A DNA stretch of 9,812 nt from CAZUZS01 sp964624795 (GTDB lineage Bacteria; Calditrichota; Calditrichia; RBG-13-44-9). Under the pieces are notes generated by a model. It did not search any database and was not told where the DNA came from. It saw nothing but the letters and a program-made list of their open reading frames with translations. The stretch is from contig CAZUZS010000118.1 of assembly GCA_964624795.1 (NCBI GenBank), positions 1-9,812 on the forward strand, written 5' to 3'. Made by a program: the position numbers and the translations under genes. Positions 1 through 6,305 of the stretch are shown piece by piece (position 1 is the stretch's first letter; each line of letters begins with the position of its first letter).

Positions 1-86
1 CCAAAATTCGTGTTGGAAAAATCCGGAGGGTAAATTTATTCTGTAGCGATTTTTAATCAAATTTCAGAATGGGAAGGTATCTTAAA

Positions 87-797
87 ATGTCAAAAATTGT
101 TGGTATTTTAGGCGGCATGGGTTCCATGTCCACTGTGGAATTTATGCAGAAGATTGTTGAGAAAACGCCAGCCGTACGGGATCAGGACCATCTCCGGCTG
201 CTGGTGGACAATCGCCCGCAAATACCGGACAGAACCGATTTCCTTTTGGACGAGGGACCTTCACCGCTTCCTATGATGCGGGAATCCGCCCAGCTATTGG
301 AAAAGTGGGGCGCCAACCTGATTGCCATGCCGTGCAACACCGCCCACGCTTTTATTGATCAGATTAAAGAGGTTGTTTCTGTTCCGGTTCTCGACATGCT
401 GCATTTGCTGGCCCGGGAGCTGGAAGAGCGTTACTCTCCGCAAACAGCCGTCGGATTGCTGACGACCACCGGGGCCGTTCGCAGTGGGCTATTTCAAAAA
501 TATTTAAAAAATTTCCGGCTCATCACACCTGGGCCGGATGTGCAGGAAGCGCTGGTGATGGAAGCAATTTACGGAGCAGGCGGGATCAAAGCTGGCGGCG
601 CTCTTTCGACAAATCGCGAATTGCTTCTGAAAGCGGCGGAAGCGCTCCTGCCGGAAAAACCGGCAGCCATCATTCTGGGCTGCACAGAGATTGCCCTCGC
701 ACTGGGCGAAGCCACATTCTCGCTGCCATTCATCAATCCGTTGGATATCCTGGCGGATTCGGTGGTGCAGAATGCGCTGCACGTCGACGCTCAATGA
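87..797 (+). CDS. Aspartate/glutamate racemase family protein
   Basis: Probable cofactor-independent amino-acid racemase of the Asp/Glu/hydantoin racemase superfamily, closest in appearance to aspartate racemases (L-Asp to D-Asp, cytoplasmic). The N-terminus MSKIVGILGGMGSMST carries the glycine-rich opening typical of the family. The two catalytic cysteines lie in the expected motifs: Cys83 in MPCNTAHAF and Cys199 in ILGCTEIALAL. The length of 236 residues is normal. I chose the ATG at 87 over the in-frame ATG at 69 because GGAAGG (73-78) sits just upstream of 87, and because the family motif begins directly after this Met. The extra six residues MGRYLK look unlike the family. The gene stands alone: no neighbour suggests a D-amino-acid pathway, and slyD lies about 300 bp downstream. 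Substrate is inferred; glutamate or another acidic amino acid is possible. Confidence 0.88.
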   Translation: MSKIVGILGGMGSMSTVEFMQKIVEKTPAVRDQDHLRLLVDNRPQIPDRTDFLLDEGPSPLPMMRESAQLLEKWGANLIAMPCNTAHAFIDQIKEVVSVPVLDMLHLLARELEERYSPQTAVGLLTTTGAVRSGLFQKYLKNFRLITPGPDVQEALVMEAIYGAGGIKAGGALSTNRELLLKAAEALLPEKPAAIILGCTEIALALGEATFSLPFINPLDILADSVVQNALHVDAQ

Positions 798-1103
798 ACA
801 TTTCAGCGGCATCAAGGCGCCAAATATAAGGTGGGTTGACTTCCATTTTAGATTGCAATGAATCGCCCGGGAACTTCATCCCGGCATATTCCTATGCCTT
901 AACATTTTCATCATCCGCCAAGAGCATATAAAATCTTGCCCAAATTTTTTCCCATGAACATTGCGGTTTTTTATTTCTATCTTTTTTGAACATTATTGGA
1001 CAGGTCGAGTAAAAACCGGGAATTGATTTTTAATTTGAAAAGCAACAAACGAATTGTATTGACAAATACTGAAATCATGAATTAAAAACATTGAGGAGAA
1101 TTT
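798..1103. other. Intergenic region with two overlapping hairpins
   Basis: About 306 bp without a convincing gene. Two small perfect hairpins abut and share two bases: CCGGGA/TCCCGG (867-872 with 879-884) and GGCATA/TATGCC (883-888 with 893-898, loop TTCC). The second is followed by TTAACATTTTC and could act as a weak terminator for the racemase gene. Near the right end, TTGACA (1059-1064) matches a sigma-70 -35 box, but the only -10 candidates 17-18 bp downstream fall on the slyD ribosome-binding site, so I do not call a promoter. A short dyad, GTATT-GACA-AATAC (1056-1069), overlaps that TTGACA. Confidence 0.4.
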
Positions 1104-1601
1104 ATGTCTGTAAAGTCAAACCAGGTAGTTTCAATAAATTTTACAGTGAAAGATGTGGAGGGCAACGTTCTCGATTCCACCGGTGGGGATCAACCCTTTT
1201 TATTTTTGAGCGGCCACAGCCAGATACTTCCCAAGCTGGAGGAAAATATCGATCAAATGCTTATTGGGAGCAAGAAGGAAGTGACGCTTTCCCCCGATGA
1301 AGCCTATGGGGATTATGATGATAAAGCCGTGCAGGTTGTCCAACGTTCTGAGTTTCCGGAGAATACCAAATTGGAAGAGGGGATGGATTTCATGGCTCAG
1401 ACACCGGAAGGCAATAAAATACCTTTTGTTATAAAAGATATTAAGGGCGATGAGGTTACCATCGATTTTAATCATCCGCTGGCGGGACAGACTCTCAAAT
1501 TTGAAGTCGAATTATTAGACAAAAGGGAAGCCACGCAGGAAGAATTATCGCACGGCCATGCCCACGGTGGAGATGGACATCACCACCATCATCATCACTA
1601 A
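1104..1601 (+). CDS. slyD: SlyD-type FKBP peptidyl-prolyl isomerase, His-rich tail
   Basis: Cytoplasmic FKBP-family peptidyl-prolyl cis-trans isomerase and chaperone of the SlyD type; in E. coli SlyD also binds nickel and helps hydrogenase maturation. The 165 residues show the FKBP fold split by the flap insertion: FKBP strands at about 5-68 (VSINFTVKDVEGNVLDST, FLFLSGHSQILPKLEENI), the AYGDYD segment opening the insert (about 69-120), then NHPLAGQTLKFEVELLDKRE returning to the FKBP core. The stretch LAGQTLKF...REATQEELSHGHAH resembles E. coli SlyD closely. The tail has ten His in its last 17 residues and ends in seven consecutive His. Unlike E. coli SlyD, the protein has no cysteine. GAGGAG (1093-1098) lies five bases before the ATG, and a strong terminator follows, so the gene is probably monocistronic. 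Confidence 0.93.
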   Translation: MSVKSNQVVSINFTVKDVEGNVLDSTGGDQPFLFLSGHSQILPKLEENIDQMLIGSKKEVTLSPDEAYGDYDDKAVQVVQRSEFPENTKLEEGMDFMAQTPEGNKIPFVIKDIKGDEVTIDFNHPLAGQTLKFEVELLDKREATQEELSHGHAHGGDGHHHHHHH

Positions 1602-1621
1602 GAATTTCAACCAAATCCCAC

Positions 1622-1660
1622 AAAAAAGCCCGACTGTAACAAAGCCGGGCTTTTTTGTTT
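1622..1660 (+). terminator. Rho-independent terminator of slyD
   Basis: Perfect 11-bp inverted repeat AAAAAAGCCCG (1622-1632) and CGGGCTTTTTT (1646-1656) with a 13-nt loop, running into TTTTTTGTTTTTG. It lies 20 bases after the slyD stop. The A-tract on the left arm means it could also stop transcription from the other strand. Confidence 0.93.
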
Positions 1661-1965
1661 TTGTCGTGTGTGCTGCAGCCAGGACCAAAGTGGCGCATTA
1701 TTTGTGTGTGGATTCAGGAGATCAGTGCCTGTGGCAATATTCTCCCATTTTTAGTGCCCTTAGATGGAATGCATTAATACAGTATGCAAAGAACACATCG
1801 TAACCATTTAGATTGATATTCGTAGTTATTGTCTAATTATCCGGGAACGGGATGAGATATGAGTGATCAATATTTCAGGACCAAAAAATCAGATTATATG
1901 GTACGCGTAGGTTACATTATTTTTAATTGAACGGAACGTATCCTAAACTCATGGGGGGATATATC
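1661..1965. other. Intergenic region, no recognisable gene
   Basis: About 305 bp of AT-rich sequence between the slyD terminator and the next gene. It must hold the promoter of the downstream gene. TTGATA (1813-1818) and a TACATT box (1913-1918) were considered, but neither has a good partner at normal spacing. No open frame here has a ribosome-binding site or a recognisable protein. Confidence 0.4.
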
Positions 1966-2403
1966 ATGAGAGTTTTTTTTCGATTTTTTCTGGTAGTCGC
2001 ATTTTGCCTGGCAATTTTTAATTCAACAGAATCCCTGGCAAGTGTGGATTCCAAAAAATGGGACAGGGCGAGCAAAACCATGATTAAGGCCTTGCAGGGG
2101 GAAAACGAGGGATTGCAGGTCTCTGTTCTGCAGAAGATTATCCGATATGGGGAGGTTTTGAACAAGAACGGGCTCGCGTTAAATGTCATGCATACATATC
2201 GGGAACACAAGAATGAAATGGTGCGCCAGTTGGCATTGGTTGCGCTTTACAAGATGAAGAGCAATTGGGGGATGTTGTTTTTACGGCGCGCTGTAAAATT
2301 TGAGGAGTCTCCTGTATTGCAAAAAAGAATATACGCGATTTTGTGCGCATGCGAAAATCAAAACCAGGATCATGCTGCCCAATTTGCGCTTGCCGGGAAA
2401 TAG
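1966..2403 (+). CDS. Small exported alpha-helical protein, HEAT-repeat-like
   Basis: I do not recognise a named family. The ATG at 1966 is preferred over the one at 1927 because a run of six G (1953-1958) gives a ribosome-binding site seven bases upstream, and because a clean Sec signal peptide then starts at residue 1: MRVFFRFF followed by a hydrophobic core and probable signal peptidase I cleavage after Ala25 (ESLA|S). The mature part is about 120 residues, hydrophilic and predicted all-helical. Segments such as HKNEMVRQLALVALYKM and EESPVLQKRIYAILCA have the acidic-then-hydrophobic spacing of HEAT/armadillo repeat helices, so a periplasmic helical scaffold or binding protein is plausible. 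The gene converges on the lipoprotein gene to its right. It is preceded by about 300 bp of non-coding DNA and followed closely by a hairpin repeat. The HEAT assignment is tentative. Confidence 0.7.
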   Translation: MRVFFRFFLVVAFCLAIFNSTESLASVDSKKWDRASKTMIKALQGENEGLQVSVLQKIIRYGEVLNKNGLALNVMHTYREHKNEMVRQLALVALYKMKSNWGMLFLRRAVKFEESPVLQKRIYAILCACENQNQDHAAQFALAGK

Positions 2404-2411
2404 GAAGTATC

Positions 2412-2431
2412 TTTTTCAGAAGTCTGAGAAA
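2412..2431. repeat. Hairpin-forming dispersed repeat, copy 1
   Basis: Starts eight bases after the stop codon of the HEAT-like gene. The 16 bases TTTTTCAGAAGTCTGA (2412-2427) recur exactly at 9096-9111. The sequence folds as an 8-bp stem, TTTTTCAG (2412-2419) with CTGAGAAA (2424-2431), around an AAGT loop with one G-U pair. The T-run is on the 5' side of the stem on both strands, so it is not a standard terminator. Confidence 0.6.
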
Positions 2432-2630
2432 ATACAGTCTGGTACTGAATTGCGGTTTTGTCCTTTGTCAATATTCTCAAATCGGTGTTCATTCCTTAGA
2501 CAATTCGCCGAGGGGTTATGCCGGCATTGATTGCCGAAAGAAGGTCTGCACAACTGAGACATGCAATCTTGCACCGGAAGAATGGCAGAAATCGAATTAG
2601 ATTGCAATCTTGAATACACAATGAAACTAT

Positions 2631-3632
2631 CTACTCCTCCCGCAACGAATCGAGAATGGAAGCTTTTATCCGATAAATATCCCCGTTTCCATTTTGAGGA
2701 CTGCTTTCAATCGCCAGGATTTCCGAATATGTCAATTTCTTTTCCGGTTCAGCGGCATGGGCAAATCGCTGGCTCGTGAAGAAGAAATATTCACCATTGG
2801 GTGAGAGTCCCGGGCAGTAATCGAGTGCGGTTGAATTTATTTTTTTGCCCATATTTTTAGCCTTGGTCCAATTACCACTATTTTCCCTGTAACTGATGTA
2901 GAGATCACCGCCGCCCAAACCATCTTTTCTTCCCCACGAGCCGAAAATCAGGAAGGATTCGTCCGGTGCAACGTAGGCGTTATATTCCGGCCCATTACTG
3001 TTTACCTGGCTTCCCACATTTTGGGGCTTTTCGTATTGGCCGTTGGCAGAGCGTCGCGAGTAAAAAATATCCTCTCCCCCAATAGAGTTTTCATACTCGG
3101 CAGTAAAGTAGATAGTCCCGTCTTTTGTCACCGACGGGTAAAATTCATTTTTCCCGGTATTTATGGATGAACCCAAATTCCACGGCTCCCCCCATTCTGC
3201 GCCGGTCTTTTTCACGGCCCAAATATCGTAATCCTTGGTTTTTTCACCCTCATGAAGCGGTCGGTTGGAAACGAAATACAGCATCTCACCGTCTGGTGAA
3301 ACGCTAGGCTCGAGATCGCTAAATATGCCGGAAAATGAAACCACCTCTGGAGTCTGCCAAATCCCTTTCTGCTGAGTGGAACGTACAATCACCCCTTTCC
3401 GTTGGGACATCCAAATGGTAAAATACATTTCATCCCCATCCGGCGAAAAAGAAGCATCGCGTTCATTCAAACCGGTGGAAATGACGCCCGGTTCGAAAAG
3501 CCTGCTGTGCAATGCTGTGCTTTCCGATTGATCTACTGATTCATTCCCTGCCGTCTGGTTGCCGGAATTCCCGGAACAGGACAATATTGCCGCGGCGCTG
3601 ATAAATATGAGAGCAATTTTCCGAAAGTGCAT
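2631..3632 (-). CDS. Lipoprotein with PD40 (WD40-like) beta-propeller repeats
   Basis: Exported lipoprotein of 333 residues. The signal sequence ends in the lipobox AILSC with the lipidated Cys at residue 19, followed by a Ser/Gly/Asn-rich tether. Five PD40-type repeats are visible at about residues 58-74 (DASFSPDGDEMYFT), 107-123 (EPSVSPDGEMLYFVSNR), 163-179 (YPSVTKDGTIYFTAEY), 215-233 (YNAYVAPDESFLIFGS) and 270-289 (PGLSPNGEYFFFTSQR). Between them are recurring DIW/DIFY/DLYIS strands and an NLGSSINTGKNE motif. This is the TolB-like propeller form common in envelope proteins of Bacteroidetes and relatives, sometimes fused to an OmpA domain that is absent here. Likely role: protein or glycan binding at a membrane surface; no enzyme function is visible. 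GGGGAAG (3636-3642 on the minus strand) supports the start. It is not obviously in an operon with the anti-sigma gene, from which about 500 bp separate it. Confidence 0.85.
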   Translation of the reverse strand: MHFRKIALIFISAAAILSCSGNSGNQTAGNESVDQSESTALHSRLFEPGVISTGLNERDASFSPDGDEMYFTIWMSQRKGVIVRSTQQKGIWQTPEVVSFSGIFSDLEPSVSPDGEMLYFVSNRPLHEGEKTKDYDIWAVKKTGAEWGEPWNLGSSINTGKNEFYPSVTKDGTIYFTAEYENSIGGEDIFYSRRSANGQYEKPQNVGSQVNSNGPEYNAYVAPDESFLIFGSWGRKDGLGGGDLYISYRENSGNWTKAKNMGKKINSTALDYCPGLSPNGEYFFFTSQRFAHAAEPEKKLTYSEILAIESSPQNGNGDIYRIKASILDSLREE

Positions 3633-3753
3633 TTTCTTCCCCTTTTAATTATCAAATGTCTAATTTCAGCGACCAAACTGACGGCAGAAACCGCGGATTT
3701 GTTTCGTGTTCTTTTTATGCAAATTCTGCGCTGGTCGGAACCTTAGCCTGCAA

Positions 3754-3789
3754 CAGGCAGGGCCGCAAAGCGCCTCGGCCAGGTGCCTG
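3754..3789. repeat. GC-rich long hairpin
   Basis: CAGGCA (3754-3759) pairs with TGCCTG (3784-3789), and inside it GGCCG (3761-3765) pairs with CGGCC (3776-3780). The result is an 11-bp stem with a small internal loop and a 10-nt apical loop. A smaller alternative hairpin, GCCTG-CAA-CAGGC (3746-3758), competes for the left arm. No T-tract follows on either strand, so it is not a standard terminator; a REP-like element or RNA structure is possible. Confidence 0.5.
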
Positions 3790-3897
3790 CACAAGGGTTG
3801 ATTTTCGGAAACATTAAGACGCCGCCAGTTGATTTTGTGTGACTGCGTCTCCGTTTGGGAAAGGCTCCACTTCTATCAAATATGATAACTCCGAAGA

Positions 3898-3975
3898 ATG
3901 CTGTCAAAATTATGCTTTATGAAAATGTGATTTGTCTCCTCCGTGGTTTCTTTGGAAATCTTAAGTTGACAGCAT
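3898..3975. repeat. 78-bp segment with perfect 10-bp terminal inverted repeats
   Basis: ATGCTGTCAA (3898-3907) and TTGACAGCAT (3966-3975) are perfect inverted copies 58 bases apart. TCCGAA occurs on both sides (3890-3895 and 3975-3980), two bases from the left arm and overlapping the last base of the right arm, a little like an imperfect target duplication. No coding sequence lies inside. It could be a miniature mobile-element remnant, an RNA hairpin or a pair of protein-binding sites. Confidence 0.45.
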
Positions 3976-4067
3976 CCGAAACCGGGAGACGGTGGAGGTT
4001 TATTTAGAAAGAATCAGGCGTTTTTGAATTATCATTTGAGATGTTACAAATCTCCTATTATGACCAA

Positions 4068-4083
4068 CGGCAATGGATTGCCG
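4068..4083 (-). repeat. Short hairpin downstream of the anti-sigma gene
   Basis: CGGCAAT-GG-ATTGCCG is a perfect dyad about 50 bases past the anti-sigma stop codon on the minus strand. Read in that direction it is followed by TTGGTCATAAT, which is a poor T-tract. It may be a weak transcription end for the sigma/anti-sigma operon. A similar hairpin, CGGCATTGATTGCCG, lies at 2522-2536 in the gap between the HEAT-like and lipoprotein genes. Confidence 0.35.
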
Positions 4084-4130
4084 CTCTTCCCGATTGTATC
4101 CCGGACATCATTTTTTCAAAAACTTCAGAC

Positions 4131-5414
4131 CTATTGCTTCTCGATATGAACCGCTTGAGTGTTTTCTTCCTTTAAATCAATCTGATAGAGCACACTGTCC
4201 GCCAATTGGACTGTCATTTTGTGATTTTCTCTGTTCGTGATTCGCATCTTACGAAGGTCGGTCTGCATAAATGCTGGCGGCACTACCCAATTCATTTTCC
4301 ATCCCGATGAATCCCGGCTTACAATTCTTACCGGAAATTCATCCGGCAGCGTCTGTCCACCACTGGAATCGGCGGTGCCTTCGATCTGAATAAAATGGAT
4401 CTGCACCAGCTTGTTTCCCGATTTCAGAACCAGTTCGCCTGATGATTCATCCGCTGCTTGTGCTGCCTGCCGGAGATTTAATAGACTCTGAGTCGGTTCA
4501 CCGGAACTTGCGGTCTGTGAATGTGTACCACCCAGGTAGTGGAAAACACCTTCCTTAGTACTCGGTGCCTTGTTCTCCGCCAGACCTGTTGCACTCTGTT
4601 TGGAACGGCGTTTGGGAGGGGGAAGCGATGGCATTTCCCGGGCGATTTCATCATTCTGATTTGCGCTGAGGCCGGCGGCTTTTTGACCACCTAAACCGGG
4701 AATGTGATCCTGTGCTTTTTTATCGACTAATTTTTTTTTGGGCAGTGCCCTTGCCATTTCAGTTTTAGCCGATGGCTGAATGTCTTTTTCACGAGTCGTT
4801 TTTGGAGCTGCTGATTCCTTTTCTGGCGCGCTCTTGTCAGAGCGTTTCTCAAATTTCATTTTTCCTTCGATCACCGGTTTTTGGGAAGCGCGCTTCTCAT
4901 TTTGCTTCTGTGCGTATTTGGCGGCTTGTGATCCGGCCGACGTGCCCCGGGTGGCCTCCGACTCCTGGTCCTTTGGGGCCGACTTCTGTAGTTGCGTGGT
5001 CTCATTTTCGGATTGGTCCGTTGCGGGCGCGCTGAACCTGACCGCTGAATCGGTTTTTCCGGTTTCCAACAATTTTGCATCATGGGAAGGCGCCATATTC
5101 TGGTGATAATAAATGAGCCCCGGTGCAATCACGAAAAAAAGCAGCGCCGCCGCCACTTTGAGAATCATCCCCCAGTTTGCATCGTTTCTTTTCTCCTGGC
5201 TTGTGGGTTCCAGCTGCGAATGGATTTCCTGCTTCATCTCCTGCCTTCCGATTTTACGGATAGCACTGATCAGCAGCTTTTGTTTTTGGTACTCCCGCTG
5301 ACAGGAGACGCACTTCTGCAGGTGCGCTTCGTATTCTCTCTTTTCTGTCTCGTCAAGTTTCCCAAGAATATACTTTTCATGTAAGTCATTTTTGATAATA
5401 TATTGGCAGTCCAT
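4131..5414 (-). CDS. Transmembrane zinc-finger anti-sigma factor with long periplasmic arm
   Basis: Predicted membrane anti-sigma factor that holds the ECF sigma factor encoded just upstream. I start it at 5414 (MDCQYIIKND): its ATG overlaps the sigma stop by one base (TAATG), and AAGGGG in the last sigma codons gives a ribosome-binding site. The longer frame up to 5477 would run back into the sigma gene. In the 427 residues, the N-terminal domain has Cys3 and the ZAS/zf-HC2 signature His31-x3-Cys35-x2-Cys38 in EAHLQKCVSCQ. One transmembrane helix spans about 83-103 (ILKVAAALLFFVIAPGLIYY). Residues about 105-292 are a disordered Lys/Ser/Ala/Gln-rich linker with SAPKDQESEA and SAPEKESAAPK near-repeats. 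About 293-427 form a beta-rich periplasmic domain (GELVLKSGNKLVQIHFIQIE) that I do not recognise. Regulation is by translational coupling to the sigma gene. Anti-sigma activity is inferred from motif and position. Confidence 0.87.
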   Translation of the reverse strand: MDCQYIIKNDLHEKYILGKLDETEKREYEAHLQKCVSCQREYQKQKLLISAIRKIGRQEMKQEIHSQLEPTSQEKRNDANWGMILKVAAALLFFVIAPGLIYYHQNMAPSHDAKLLETGKTDSAVRFSAPATDQSENETTQLQKSAPKDQESEATRGTSAGSQAAKYAQKQNEKRASQKPVIEGKMKFEKRSDKSAPEKESAAPKTTREKDIQPSAKTEMARALPKKKLVDKKAQDHIPGLGGQKAAGLSANQNDEIAREMPSLPPPKRRSKQSATGLAENKAPSTKEGVFHYLGGTHSQTASSGEPTQSLLNLRQAAQAADESSGELVLKSGNKLVQIHFIQIEGTADSSGGQTLPDEFPVRIVSRDSSGWKMNWVVPPAFMQTDLRKMRITNRENHKMTVQLADSVLYQIDLKEENTQAVHIEKQ

Positions 5415-5992
5415 TATTTTTCCCCTTCCGCTTTTATGGTGCTTTTTAGCAGAATGGCTTCCAGTGCTTTCATACATTGATACTTCTTCGACTTTGCTAC
5501 ATTGGAATTAGCAAAGCCCAGCAGTTTTGATATATCTTCCATGCTTCTTTCTTCAAAATAATAAAGCAGTAGCACTTTTTTGCATAATTCCGGGACGATT
5601 TCCAGTGCCCGGCGAACCTGGCCGATTTTTTCCTCGCTCACCAGTTCATCCAAAATCGATTCCTCACCGTCGTCAAAATCTTGGACTTCCTCGCTGTCAA
5701 CCAGTCTTTTTTTCTTCCGCATTTCTGCCATCCACATGTTTTTGGCCACTGCCAACAGGTAGGTGCCAGGTTTTGCCGTCAATTCAAAAGCACCCCCACT
5801 TGCTTTCTGCCACAAAACGATAATTGCCTCCTGCAGCATATCCTCCGCATCCGCCTCGCTGCCGCCGTGCGACTGAATGTGGCTGAAAATCAATTTCTTG
5901 TATCGCATAAAAAGCTCGCCCAAAATTGTGCGATCGTTTGACCGGATACGGTTTAAAATTTCCTTTTCCCAAAAAAAGTTCAGCTTCTGCAT
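5414..5992 (-). CDS. ECF-type RNA polymerase sigma factor
   Basis: Sigma-70 family, extracytoplasmic-function type, 192 residues. Region 2 covers about residues 24-96: DAEDMLQEAIIVLWQKA (48-64) is the core-binding helix, and KPGTYLLAVAKNMWMAEMRK carries the -10 recognition part. An acidic linker follows (about 97-120, QDFDDGEESILDELVSEE). Region 4 is at about 126-183, with the helix-turn-helix in SMEDISKLLGFANSNVAKSK for -35 recognition. It should direct RNA polymerase to a small regulon when released from the anti-sigma factor encoded by the overlapping downstream gene. The start is supported by AAAGGT just upstream and a family-typical N-terminus. A sigma-70-like promoter lies about 50 bases upstream. 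The regulon cannot be read from this window; the divergent VIT-vWA gene is the obvious candidate. Confidence 0.93.
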   Translation of the reverse strand: MQKLNFFWEKEILNRIRSNDRTILGELFMRYKKLIFSHIQSHGGSEADAEDMLQEAIIVLWQKASGGAFELTAKPGTYLLAVAKNMWMAEMRKKKRLVDSEEVQDFDDGEESILDELVSEEKIGQVRRALEIVPELCKKVLLLYYFEERSMEDISKLLGFANSNVAKSKKYQCMKALEAILLKSTIKAEGEK

Positions 5993-6006
5993 TTACCTTT
6001 TATCCG

Positions 6007-6019
6007 TTAATGTCATTAA
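6007..6019. promoter_or_regulatory. Palindrome in the sigma-gene leader (possible operator)
   Basis: TTAATG-T-CATTAA is a perfect 13-base palindrome with a single central base. It lies 15-27 bases upstream of the sigma start codon and downstream of the predicted transcription start. That position would suit a repressor site or a leader structure. No regulator is identified. Confidence 0.4.
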
Positions 6020-6047
6020 TAAGCAGAAAGTAAATGAACACAGTGAA

Positions 6048-6076
6048 AAAATAGGGCAGTGCATCATTATTGTCAA
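6048..6076 (-). promoter_or_regulatory. Sigma-70-type promoter of the sigma/anti-sigma operon
   Basis: On the minus strand, TTGACA (6076-6071, full consensus) is separated by exactly 17 bases from TATTTT (6053-6048, four of six matches). Transcription would start near 6040, giving a leader of about 48 bases before the sigma ATG at 5992. It reads as a housekeeping promoter rather than an ECF-type one. Confidence 0.6.
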
Positions 6077-6305
6077 GAGAGATTCGCGGGAGCTGTAAAG
6101 AAAATGAGCTGGAAAAACAAAGAAGGGCAGTGGTATATGAAAATCGATTATGATTCCAGAACAATGATTTCTTGGCTGATGACATCGCCGTCAACGACCT
6201 GTGTCTGCTCTCGAATCTCGTATTTTATCAGATCGATTTGTATTTGTCATGGGTCATCAAATGACGAACAGGAGATGAAGTCCAACATAATATAAGGAGG
6301 TAATC

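Larger units (their letters stand above)
3633..4130. other. Structured non-coding region, about 500 bp
   Basis: Nothing here looks protein-coding. It separates the 3' end of the anti-sigma gene from the 5' end of the lipoprotein gene. It contains a GC-rich imperfect hairpin (3754-3789), a 78-bp segment bounded by perfect 10-bp inverted repeats (3898-3975), a short dyad TATCA-AATA-TGATA (3874-3887), a GAGAT/ATCTC dyad around 4039-4055 and a tight hairpin CGGCAATGGATTGCCG (4068-4083). The lipoprotein promoter should lie near 3650-3720, but I see no convincing -35/-10 pair. Confidence 0.5.
5993..6305. other. Divergent control region between sigma and VIT-vWA genes
   Basis: This 313-bp region should contain promoters for both directions. 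Besides the minus-strand promoter and the palindrome listed separately, it has GTCAT-CAA-ATGAC (6253-6265), a perfect dyad about 40 bases before the VIT-vWA start. TGTCAT occurs three times counting both strands (6011-6016, 6179-6184 on minus, 6245-6250). I see no clear sigma-70 promoter toward the VIT-vWA gene, which would agree with, but does not show, use of the ECF sigma factor. A 78-codon open frame crossing the region lacks coding features. Confidence 0.45.

Noticed and set aside
1..33. Possible C-terminal tail of an upstream gene (ten codons ending TAA)
   Set aside because: Other plus frames are also open for a similar length, and ten residues give no family signal.
69..86. Upstream in-frame ATG for the racemase
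   Set aside because: The ribosome-binding GGAAGG lies after this ATG and directly serves the ATG at 87, where the family motif begins.
504..815. Antisense 103-codon frame in the racemase gene
   Set aside because: Shadow of a real gene; low-complexity basic peptide with no ribosome-binding site or domain.
1059..1087. slyD promoter using TTGACA at 1059-1064
   Set aside because: The -10 candidates are weak and overlap the ribosome-binding site, which would leave almost no leader.
1566..1601. His run as a cloning tag or vector artefact
   Set aside because: The reading frame continues the SlyD-like REATQEEL...HGHAH tail naturally and is followed by a native terminator, with no vector sequence.
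2412..2432. Hairpin after the HEAT-like gene as a standard terminator
   Set aside because: The T-run precedes the stem and an A-rich stretch follows it on both strands; a U-tract after the stem is missing.
3641..3653. GATAAT (minus strand, 3653-3648) as the -10 box of the lipoprotein gene
   Set aside because: The -35 partner TTGGTC is poor, and the transcript would start on the ribosome-binding site.
4780..5106. Plus-strand 108-codon frame over the anti-sigma linker
   Set aside because: It mirrors the Lys/Ser-rich repetitive linker as a Phe/Ser-rich peptide, an artefact of composition.
5414..5477. Longer anti-sigma protein starting at 5477
   Set aside because: The extra 21 codons lie wholly inside the sigma gene in another frame; the overlapping TAATG start has a ribosome-binding site and begins the zinc-finger domain.
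6059..6295. 78-codon frame in the divergent control region
   Set aside because: It runs antisense through the sigma promoter, has no ribosome-binding site and has random-looking composition.
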